Below are positions 1-6,063 of a stretch of 18,913 bases of DNA, piece after piece. How positions within the stretch are numbered: position 1 is the stretch's first letter; each line of letters begins with the position of its first letter. The notes under the pieces were generated by a model. That model did not search any database and was not told the origin of the DNA. It worked only from the letters and a program-made list of their open reading frames with translations. The stretch is from Rhodospirillales bacterium. Lineage in GTDB: Bacteria > Pseudomonadota > Alphaproteobacteria > UBA9219. The position numbers and the translations under genes were made by a program. The stretch covers positions 1 through 18,913 of the forward strand of contig JAATFY010000221.1 of NCBI GenBank assembly GCA_015654915.1, written 5' to 3'.

Positions 1-399
1 CACCGGCTGATGCTGGTCGATCTGCCGGGTTACGGCCATGCCGAAGCGCCCGCCGCCGAAAAGGATCACTGGAATTTGCTGGTGCATCATTATTTGCAGA
101 CCCGCCCTGCCCTGTGTTGTGTTTGCCTCTTGATCGATGGCCGTCATGGCGTGATGGCCAACGATACCGTGATGATGAAGTTTCTCGATCGCGCGGCAGC
201 CAGCTACCAGATCGTGCTGACCAAGGACGATCAGGTGCGCGCCAACGACCGCGACACCCGCCCGCGCCAGATCATGGCTCTCTTGAACAAGCACCCCGCC
301 GCCCGCCCCACGGTCATGACAACGAGCGCCGACAAGGGGCTGGGGATGGAGGAATTAAGGCTTTTTCTGGCGCAATTTGCCGCGAAAGCGGACGCCTGA
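1..399 (+). CDS. engB: Ribosome biogenesis GTP-binding protein EngB (YihA/YsxC), 3' part
   Basis: This is the C-terminal part of a TRAFAC-class GTPase that helps assemble the large ribosomal subunit in the cytoplasm. The reading frame is already open at base 1, so the start and the P-loop (G1) lie outside the window. Visible motifs in order are the G3 motif DLPGYG at the very beginning, the family signature LLIDGRHGVMANDT, the G4 motif TKDD (canonical TKxD), and the G5-like TSADKG close to the C-terminus. All are spaced as in EngB. The stop at 397-399 is only 2 bases from the stop of the convergent gene on the other strand. The family assignment is secure. No neighbour in this window shares its function. 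Confidence 0.93.
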   Translation, partial: HRLMLVDLPGYGHAEAPAAEKDHWNLLVHHYLQTRPALCCVCLLIDGRHGVMANDTVMMKFLDRAAASYQIVLTKDDQVRANDRDTRPRQIMALLNKHPAARPTVMTTSADKGLGMEELRLFLAQFAAKADA

Positions 400-401
400 T
401 C

Positions 402-716
402 CTACCGGGCTTCGTTCCAGCGGCTGGTATTTTCCACAAATAACGAACTCTGCCGGATCGCCGCAATATTCAGATCATCCTGTCCGCGAATCTGGTTGAT
501 TATGTCCGCCTCGCATGTGATCTGCACCTGACCGAGCGCGGTAATCGCCATGGTCGCGACTTTATCGTCAAGCTCGTGATGCTTGAGCCATTCGCCGATT
601 CTTTCAAGGAATTGTGCTGCGAGAGCGCGCCGCAATTCGGTTTCGCGGTAGCGTGGGGCCGGTGTGCCTTCGACCGGCTGGAGCTCAATAAAATAGCGGT
701 TTAACTCGCCGCACAT
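402..716 (-). CDS. Small protein of unknown function (104 aa)
   Basis: I do not recognise this protein. I chose the ATG at 714-716 because GGGGAG lies five bases upstream of it. A GTG two codons earlier (720-722) is open but would have the purine tract touching it. The predicted product is soluble, with no signal peptide or membrane segment. It has an early charged helix-like stretch (RYRETELRRALAAQFLERI), then WLKHH, then a more polar C-terminal half containing QITCEADIINQI. It is convergent with engB and divergent from recX. The clean ribosome-binding site and consistent coding character support a real gene. Function is unknown. Confidence 0.7.
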   Translation of the reverse strand: MCGELNRYFIELQPVEGTPAPRYRETELRRALAAQFLERIGEWLKHHELDDKVATMAITALGQVQITCEADIINQIRGQDDLNIAAIRQSSLFVENTSRWNEAR

Positions 717-825
717 AGACACTCCCCGAATATTCCTGGCCTTGGTTTTTTCTTTTCTTGTCGCTTACTCTAGATGCCTAAACTTTAAAATTCATTTAAG
801 ATAATCCTCTTTTCCGGAGAGTGTT

Positions 826-1416
826 GTGCATAAAAAACACGTAAAAGAATCGGCGCGCCGTGTTAAAATCCCCAACCCCGAACGGCTGGCGAACATAGCC
901 CTGCATTACCTCAGCCGGTATGCGGCCTCCGAAGCTTCCCTGCGGCGCGTGCTGGAAAACCGTTTGCGGCGGACGGCGATGCGCGATCCGGCTTTTGCGC
1001 AGGATCATGAAAAACAAAAACAGTTGCGCGCGGCTATCGAGACGATCATCGAGCGGCACAGGAAATCCGGCGCTCTGAACGATGTCGCTTACGCCGAAAC
1101 CAGAACCCGCAGCCTGCGCCGCGCGGGGCGTTCCCGCCGCGCCATTCAACGTGCGCTCGGCGTCAAAGGCGTGAGCGGTGAAACGATCGACGCCGCGATT
1201 ATGCAAAACGACGAAGATAACGGCGATCCGGAATCGGCCGAGATGAACGCGGCGATCAAATTGGCGCGCCGCCGTCGCTTGGGCCCCTATCGCGCGGGCG
1301 CCACCGATGCTGCGCGTCATCTGAAAGACATGGCGGCGATGGCGCGCGCCGGATTTTCGTTTCAAATCATCCGCAAAGTTCTGGGCGGCGATGCGATGGA
1401 AGAGGACATTTTTTGA
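826..1416 (+). CDS. recX: Regulatory protein RecX
   Basis: RecX-family protein of 196 residues. RecX proteins bind RecA filaments and modulate recombination and the SOS response. The N-terminal region has the typical first repeat (ALHYLSRYAASEASLRRVLENRL, about residues 25-47), followed by a central motif with GALNDVAYAETRTRSLRRAGRSRR (about 84-107) and IQRALGVKGV. The rest is an arginine-rich helical repeat region, as expected. Length is in the usual range for the family. The start is a GTG with GGAGAG four bases upstream. recA is not adjacent in this window. The last bases of the gene (TTGACA at 1413-1418, overlapping the TGA stop) seem to serve as the -35 element of the next transcript. 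Confidence 0.85.
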   Translation: MHKKHVKESARRVKIPNPERLANIALHYLSRYAASEASLRRVLENRLRRTAMRDPAFAQDHEKQKQLRAAIETIIERHRKSGALNDVAYAETRTRSLRRAGRSRRAIQRALGVKGVSGETIDAAIMQNDEDNGDPESAEMNAAIKLARRRRLGPYRAGATDAARHLKDMAAMARAGFSFQIIRKVLGGDAMEEDIF

Positions 1417-1442
1417 CAACGCCCGCCGATCCGATCTAGTAT
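1413..1442 (+). promoter_or_regulatory. Probable sigma70-type promoter for the TPP riboswitch transcript
   Basis: TTGACA at 1413-1418 is a perfect -35 hexamer. It is followed after 18 bases by TAGTAT at 1437-1442, which matches four of six -10 positions. Transcription would begin near 1449, just before the conserved riboswitch core. The -35 element overlaps the recX stop codon. Position and spacing fit well; activity is inferred. Confidence 0.6.
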
Positions 1443-1448
1443 CTTCCC

Positions 1449-1540
1449 ATAACCCGGGGTGTCCTCGGGCGCGTGATGCGCTCAAGGGCTGAGATTACAC
1501 CCGTTGAACCTGATCCGGCTCATACCGGCGAAGGGAGAGG
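1449..1540 (+). ncRNA. TPP (thiamine pyrophosphate) riboswitch
   Basis: The THI-box consensus is present in order. CGGGGTG lies at 1455-1461, a variable P3 arm GGGCGC/GCGCTC at about 1467-1482, the core GGCTGAGATTACACCCG (about 1487-1503), then GAACCTGATC (1506-1515). A CCGG/CCGG stem and GCGAAGGGA (1528-1536) complete the aptamer. These are the conserved segments of the TPP aptamer, including the pyrimidine-sensing CTGAGA loop and the pyrophosphate-sensing side. The 3' end of the aptamer is the purine tract GGGAGAGG, which is the ribosome-binding site of the following gene. Control is therefore probably at translation initiation: TPP binding would hide the site. No terminator hairpin with a T-run separates the aptamer from the gene. 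Confidence 0.93.
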
Positions 1541-1542
1541 AA

Positions 1543-2826
1543 ATGATGCAGGCCACCGCGTCTTCGCGGTTGCGACCGCCTCAGCGGGCGCAGAGCGATA
1601 GCGTAAAAAGTGCAGCACCCGCTTCGCAAGGAGGGGCGCCGCAATTCTCCATAAATAAAATGTTTACCTCACCGGCGCCCGCCGGCCGTAAAATCACGGC
1701 CGGATTTTCCTATGTGCAGCGTATCGGAAAATCCGCTTCCATCGATGTCTGGTTTCCCGAAAAGATGCGGCAGAACCTCGACGATCTGGTCGCCAAGGGC
1801 GTCAAGCTGGGGCCTGATAACTTCCCTGCCGAATGGGCAGCCGTCAGGCAGTTCGAGCTTTTGCAGGAAGCCGGAAATTATAAAATCTACGACATGGACG
1901 CGACCTACCTGACGCGCACCCTGATGGATCTGACGCGCAACATGCGCGGCGGCGGCTACCGCGTCACGGTGGCGACGATCGGCAGCTATGTATCCGAAAC
2001 CATGAAAGACGATCTGGAAATTCTCGACCGCAATCTGCAGAAACGCATCTCGCACATGATCAATATGCTGTATCTGGAAGAGCAGAGCGAGGAAATCAAC
2101 CGCAATATGGACGCGGCGCTGGACGCCGGAACATGGAATTACCATTCCGCGTTGCCGCATGTCGGCGTGACGCTCGGCGCGCGCGACCTGTTCCGGCCCG
2201 TGGACAGCCTGATCAAGCCGGTGAATGAAATCATGTCGGTGCCGGCGGCGCCGCACCAGTTGCGCGTGGCCAATATCGCGGCGTGGGTCGATGACCGTGG
2301 CGTAAAGGATGCCGAATATGGCCAGTCTTTCGTGCGGGTGATGCGCAAGCCGCAGGCGGGACAGTATGTCGTTCATAACGGCATCTATCAGTTCGCTTCG
2401 GCGGATTCGGGCCGCGAGGTCGAGATTTCCTATACGCATAACGGGACGGCAACCGGCGCGCCGCGCAAATACACAAACTCCGAACGCAAGCACAAACTGG
2501 CCGGCCAGTTTTTCGAAATTCTCGACCTGCTGCCGCAGAAGAATATCGTTCATGACACGGCGGTGGGGTTGCAGCTGCCGGAATCGATCAACGAAAACGA
2601 ATGGATTTATCTGGCGCCCGAGGACGAGACGCTGCGTTCCTTCAATACCCTGCTGACCGACTTATTTGCGCCGTTCGACGGCATGTCGATGTCGGCGCTG
2701 GACGGCCGCGAGGATGCGAAACCGGAGATCAAGGGCACCGTGCAGCATATGCGCAGCTACGGCGACCGGCTGACGCCGGAATCCGACCAGTTCTACCGCA
2801 ACCTGGCGCAGTATTCGCTGCAGTGA
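1543..2826 (+). CDS. Unknown protein under TPP-riboswitch control (427 aa)
   Basis: I cannot assign this protein to a family. The start is ATG at 1543-1545, with GGGAG five bases upstream. A second in-frame ATG follows immediately at 1546, with GAGG at the same spacing. The first 50 or so residues are low-complexity and rich in Ala, Ser, Pro and Gln. The remainder looks globular and soluble, with no signal peptide and no membrane segment. Visible blocks include YDMDATYLTRTLMDLTRNM, a charged helical or coiled-coil-like stretch (SETMKDDLEILDRNLQKRI followed by EEQSEEINRNMDAAL), GVTLGARDLFRPVDSLIKPV, and LAGQFFEILDLL. I see none of the motifs of ThiC, ThiD, ThiE, TenA, thiamine ABC transporters or TonB receptors. 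The riboswitch ends exactly on its ribosome-binding site, so the gene should respond to thiamine pyrophosphate. The next gene is convergent, so it is a single-gene unit. Confidence 0.85.
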   Translation: MMQATASSRLRPPQRAQSDSVKSAAPASQGGAPQFSINKMFTSPAPAGRKITAGFSYVQRIGKSASIDVWFPEKMRQNLDDLVAKGVKLGPDNFPAEWAAVRQFELLQEAGNYKIYDMDATYLTRTLMDLTRNMRGGGYRVTVATIGSYVSETMKDDLEILDRNLQKRISHMINMLYLEEQSEEINRNMDAALDAGTWNYHSALPHVGVTLGARDLFRPVDSLIKPVNEIMSVPAAPHQLRVANIAAWVDDRGVKDAEYGQSFVRVMRKPQAGQYVVHNGIYQFASADSGREVEISYTHNGTATGAPRKYTNSERKHKLAGQFFEILDLLPQKNIVHDTAVGLQLPESINENEWIYLAPEDETLRSFNTLLTDLFAPFDGMSMSALDGREDAKPEIKGTVQHMRSYGDRLTPESDQFYRNLAQYSLQ

Positions 2827-2830
2827 GGAT

Positions 2831-3241
2831 TCAGGCGGGCCGCGCCGAGGGTGCTTCCACGATAAGGCCGTGATGGGGGCGCGTTTCTTCTTTGACAAAG
2901 CGGCTTTTCACGCGCTCCAGCACTGCCGTTCTTTCCAACGCGAAATGTTCGCCCGCGACCAGCCTGTAATCGCGGATCGAGCGGGAATTCATCCGCGCGG
3001 TTTTCAGGGCGGCCCGGGCTTTGGCGATATCGCCTTTCTGTCTGTGGATTTTTGCGATCATCACATGCGTCGGCACGTGGTTCGGATCGTAGCTGGCCGC
3101 CACCTCGAAGGCCGCCAGCGCGATATCGCGATGGAGCGGGAGGCTCGCTTTGCCGATGCGGTGGAAACGCTGGACGGCTTCTTGTCGTCTTCGTTGTGCT
3201 CGCGCACGGGTGCGGGCGGTTATGGCCAAAGTTATTCTCAC
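2831..3241 (-). CDS. Small TPR-like protein of unknown function
   Basis: A predicted soluble protein of about 136 residues. Its centre reads like a tetratricopeptide repeat pair: ALAAFEVAASYDPNHVPTHV, then MIAKIHRQKGDIAKARAALK. This has the small/large residue pattern and the Asp-Pro-Asn turn usual in TPRs. The N-terminus is very arginine-rich. The start is uncertain: the GTG at 3239-3241 has no good ribosome-binding site, and a TTG four codons later is an alternative. There is no signal peptide, so it does not look like TadD, the TPR lipoprotein of Tad loci, although a tad locus lies further upstream on the same strand. It converges with the riboswitch-controlled gene with a 4-base gap. A protein-interaction role is only a guess from the fold. 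Confidence 0.55.
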   Translation of the reverse strand: MRITLAITARTRARAQRRRQEAVQRFHRIGKASLPLHRDIALAAFEVAASYDPNHVPTHVMIAKIHRQKGDIAKARAALKTARMNSRSIRDYRLVAGEHFALERTAVLERVKSRFVKEETRPHHGLIVEAPSARPA

Positions 3242-3529
3242 TATTATTTTTTAAAATACGTGCGGATACTATCCACGATTATTATGAATTTATCGTTACG
3301 GTTTGAGCTGGTTTTATTCCCGCCGATTCAGAAGGATATCTAGGGTTAAAAAAGAGTAATTTTATAAATCTGGAACACTCTCCAATTAGACAAACCAAAC
3401 CATCGGCTCGTCATGCCCGCGAAAGCGGGCATCCCGTTTTCTGTTAAGCCGTTAAGAGCCAAACGGGACACCCGCTTGCGCGGGTGTGACGAAACTGGAG
3501 AATTCGAATCTACGTAAACGGGAAACGCA
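3242..3529. other. AT-rich intergenic region with one palindromic repeat
   Basis: No open reading frame here has plausible coding character. The first 160 bases are AT-rich and presumably hold the promoter of the TPR-like gene, but I could not pick convincing hexamers. The right half is occupied by the palindromic element at 3408-3492. Confidence 0.6.
3408..3492. repeat. Cloverleaf-shaped palindromic repeat element (85 bp)
   Basis: Outer arms TCGTCA (3408-3413) and TGACGA (3487-3492) are exact inverted repeats. Inside are two 7-bp hairpins: TGCCCGC-GAAA-GCGGGCA (3414-3431) and CACCCGC-TTGC-GCGGGTG (3469-3486). Between them TCCCGTTT (3432-3439) pairs exactly with AAACGGGA (3461-3468). The whole can fold as a four-way junction. 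The style resembles the dispersed palindromic, REP- or MITE-like elements common in proteobacterial intergenic DNA. It encodes nothing. Confidence 0.8.
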
Positions 3530-4069
3530 CTACCTTCTGGTTTTCGTATCGATCGATATCAGTTGCACGCCCGCTTCGGCCAGCTTGGTCATGCCGATCT
3601 CTATGCTGTCTTTCCATTTGGCTTTCAGCCGCGCGTAGCGGCGCAGCGCCCCCACCGGCACACAGACCTGCTTTACGCCGAGCTCGGCGATCAGGCCTGC
3701 GCAAACCGTGCAGGGTTCCATCGTCACGTACAGCCGGGCGTCGTTCACATCCGCACGGGCGCGTAAGGCCTTCATGATGGCAAGTTGCTCGGCGCAATTG
3801 ATCCACAGCGATTTCGTGCCGTCCTTGTAGCGCTCCTTGCGGCGGCGGTCGACGCCGTGGGCGAAGCGGTTGGCGGATGACGCAATCTCGCGGCCTTTTT
3901 TATCGACCAGAACCGCGCCGACTTTGACGGACGGATGCGGGCTGCCGCCATGGCTGACCGGCTGGTTGGCAACGGCTTCGGCGCGCGCCAGCCAGTGGCG
4001 ATGTTGCGCCAACGTGTCGTCGTGGCGTGTGCGGTTTTTCTGAGCGGGGGATTTTTTCGGTTTTGGCAT
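3530..4069 (-). CDS. Cytidine/deoxycytidylate deaminase-family protein
   Basis: A 179-residue zinc-dependent deaminase of the CDA fold. The catalytic motif is C-A-E at residues 92-94 (in INCAEQLAIMKAL), with Glu94 as proton shuttle. The second zinc motif is PCTVC at 119-123 (in TMEPCTVCAGLI). The core HPSVKVGAVLVDKKGREI (residues 45-62) is the usual substrate-pocket strand region. The first 20 residues are basic and rich in Lys and Pro. I chose the ATG at 4067-4069 because AAAGGG lies five bases upstream; an ATG nine codons earlier lacks a ribosome-binding site. dCMP deaminases usually have His in the first zinc motif, whereas cytidine deaminases have Cys, so the substrate (dCMP, cytidine or a nucleic-acid base) is uncertain. 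It lies 54 bases downstream of tadC on the same strand and could be read through from the pilus operon. Confidence 0.85.
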   Translation of the reverse strand: MPKPKKSPAQKNRTRHDDTLAQHRHWLARAEAVANQPVSHGGSPHPSVKVGAVLVDKKGREIASSANRFAHGVDRRRKERYKDGTKSLWINCAEQLAIMKALRARADVNDARLYVTMEPCTVCAGLIAELGVKQVCVPVGALRRYARLKAKWKDSIEIGMTKLAEAGVQLISIDTKTRR

Positions 4070-4123
4070 GAAGGCCCTTTCAGTCGGGCAGGCCATTATG
4101 GCGCATATCTTCTTAGAAATCCA

Positions 4124-5089
4124 TTAATGCCCGTTGGCTATGCCGATGATCTTGAGAACGGCGGGACCGATCAGCACGACGAACAGCGGCGGCAAAATGA
4201 AGAGGATCATGGGAATCGTCAGCGTAGCAGGCAGTTTCGCCGCCTTGGTTTCTGCCGCCATGATGCGGTCGTCGCGCATTTCCGCCGACAGCACGCGCAG
4301 GGATTGCGCCAGGGGCGTGCCGTATTTCTCGGTCTGGATGAGGGTGTTGGCCAGCGCCACGACGCCCGGCAAAGGCACGCGGTCGGCGAGGTTTTGCAGC
4401 GCTTTCGAGCGATCCGGCAGGAAGCTAAGCTCGACGGCGGTCAGGCCGATTTCCTCGGCCAGTTCGGCACAGGACGGCCCGATTTCGCGGCTGACGCGGT
4501 CGAAAGACGAATCGAGGCTTAATCCCGCCTCGGCGCAGATCACCATTAGATCGAGCGCGTCGGGCATGGCTTTCCGCAGCACCTGCGCCCGCTTCTGGCT
4601 CTGGTTCTTGATAAAGATGTCGGGCAGCATCAGGCCGAGAATGGCCGCCATGATCACTACGACGAATCCCAATGCCGGTTTCAGATTGAAAAGATGCACG
4701 CCGAAGATAAAGAAAAATCCGGCGAAACCCATGCCGATGGGTAAGGCCAGTTTCAGAAAGAGATAAAGAAAAATGGTATCGCGCGCGCGGTAACCGGCGC
4801 GCGCCAGTTTCAGCCGCAACTCGTCCAGCTTCCGCCCCTGCTCCAGACGCAGTTTCTGCACCACCTGCTTGATCATGCCGATGCGGTTGGCGGCGGGGCG
4901 GCGCGACAGTTTTTTGCGGCGCTCGGCGTCGCGCAGTTCCGACCGGCGCTGCGTGATGTTTTTCAGCCGCGCGGGCAACGGATCGTTCTCGACCAAAGCC
5001 GTCCAGATCAGGATGACAACGCCGAAGGCTCCGACACCGCACAGGCCGGACAGGAAATTGGGGTTATGCAGAAGTGCGTCCAAGTTCAT
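4124..5089 (-). CDS. tadC: Tad pilus inner-membrane platform protein TadC
   Basis: A 321-residue type II secretion F-domain (T2SSF) protein, one of the two membrane platform subunits on which the CpaF ATPase acts to polymerise Flp pilin. Hydrophobic segments lie at about 14-32, 105-130, 138-156 and 290-315. The cytoplasmic T2SSF domain starts near residue 172 with AMPDALDLMVICAEAGLSL and contains the characteristic GTPLAQSLRVLSAEMRDDR (about 257-275). Length is normal. The start codon overlaps the tadB stop by four bases (ATGA), so translation is probably coupled. It is the last recognisable tad gene in this locus; tadD, E, F and G do not follow. Confidence 0.93.
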   Translation of the reverse strand: MNLDALLHNPNFLSGLCGVGAFGVVILIWTALVENDPLPARLKNITQRRSELRDAERRKKLSRRPAANRIGMIKQVVQKLRLEQGRKLDELRLKLARAGYRARDTIFLYLFLKLALPIGMGFAGFFFIFGVHLFNLKPALGFVVVIMAAILGLMLPDIFIKNQSQKRAQVLRKAMPDALDLMVICAEAGLSLDSSFDRVSREIGPSCAELAEEIGLTAVELSFLPDRSKALQNLADRVPLPGVVALANTLIQTEKYGTPLAQSLRVLSAEMRDDRIMAAETKAAKLPATLTIPMILFILPPLFVVLIGPAVLKIIGIANGH

Positions 5090-6063
5090 AGCTCGAAGCT
5101 TATCATTTTAATCATGGTGGCCCAGCCGATCGCCATCCAGGTAAGGGCGGAGCCGAGCAAAATCTTGCCGCGCAGATCGTGGAACATCGTCATCATGTAA
5201 TCGGGGCTGATCAGCAGCAGAAGCGAGAACATGATGAAGGGCAGAGAGCCGATGATCATCGCGCTGGCCTTGGCTTCCGCCGACATCGCCTTGACCTTCA
5301 GGCGCAGCTGGCGGCGCTTTCTTATGAGATCGGCGAGATTGCCCATGGTTTCGGCCAGATTGCCGCCGGTTTCTTTTTGAATCGCCATGGCGATAATCAG
5401 GAAGCGGTATTCCGGCACATTGATGCGCTTGGCGACTTCCCACATCGCGGACTCCAAACTTTTGCCCATCCGCACGCCGTCGCTGATTCTGTGAAATTCG
5501 ATGCCGACGGGGTCGGGCATTTCGCGGCCGACCGATGCAATGGATTCCGTGACCGGCAACCCCGAGCGCAAGCCACGGCACATGGTGTCAATGGCTTCGG
5601 GAAAACCGGCGAGGAATTTCTTGATGCGGCGCTTGCCGATAAAGCCGGTGACGAAATGCGGCAGCCCTAACCCCAATCCCAACGACATCAGAACGATGGT
5701 GGTGTTGCTCCAGCCCAGCATGCGGAAGATGACGAAAAAAACCAGCAGCGACAGGAAATTCATCAGAAGATATTCGCCGAGCGTGATGTTTTTTCCGGTG
5801 CGGGCCAGCCGTTCGCGCAGTTTGTCGGGGTTGGGCAGCATGCGGACGAGGATATTAAGCAGCGCGAAACCGCTGTCGCCCGACCGGCGCACGGCATGCA
5901 GGCGGTCGCCGGTGGCGATTTTCCGCACCGTGCCCTGGGGGCCGACGCGTTCCAGACGGCGATCGAGATCGCCGGAACCGTCGTTCATCATCGCGCCGAT
6001 CAGGAACACCAGCAGGAAAGTGCCGCCGCCGACAACCCAGTAAAGCGTCACGCCCGCCGTCAT
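5086..6063 (-). CDS. tadB: Tad pilus inner-membrane platform protein TadB
   Basis: A 325-residue T2SSF-domain protein, the partner of TadC in the inner-membrane platform. Its membrane segments lie at about 5-26, 97-116, 120-142, 268-286 and 300-320. The F domain runs from about residue 150 (FLAGFPEAIDTMCRGLRSGL) and includes the family block MAIQKETGGNLAETMGNLA (about 226-244). The start overlaps the cpaF stop by four bases and its stop overlaps the tadC start by four bases. This gives a translationally coupled cpaF-tadB-tadC trio, as expected for proteins that act as one assembly motor. Confidence 0.94.
   Translation of the reverse strand: MTAGVTLYWVVGGGTFLLVFLIGAMMNDGSGDLDRRLERVGPQGTVRKIATGDRLHAVRRSGDSGFALLNILVRMLPNPDKLRERLARTGKNITLGEYLLMNFLSLLVFFVIFRMLGWSNTTIVLMSLGLGLGLPHFVTGFIGKRRIKKFLAGFPEAIDTMCRGLRSGLPVTESIASVGREMPDPVGIEFHRISDGVRMGKSLESAMWEVAKRINVPEYRFLIIAMAIQKETGGNLAETMGNLADLIRKRRQLRLKVKAMSAEAKASAMIIGSLPFIMFSLLLLISPDYMMTMFHDLRGKILLGSALTWMAIGWATMIKMISFEL

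Noticed and set aside
758..784. Promoter for recX (TTGTCG and TAAACT)
   Set aside because: Spacing is only 15 bases and both hexamers are weak; not strong enough to list.
1504..1542. Upstream TTG start for the riboswitch-controlled gene
   Set aside because: These codons lie inside the conserved TPP aptamer core; the ATG after the purine tract is the natural start.
1669..2553. 294-codon open frame on the minus strand
   Set aside because: It is antisense to the riboswitch-controlled gene, has an Arg/His-rich composition typical of a shadow frame, and has no motif or ribosome-binding site.
2870..3343. 157-codon open frame on the plus strand
   Set aside because: It is antisense to the TPR-like gene and runs into AT-rich intergenic DNA; no ribosome-binding site or family motif supports it.
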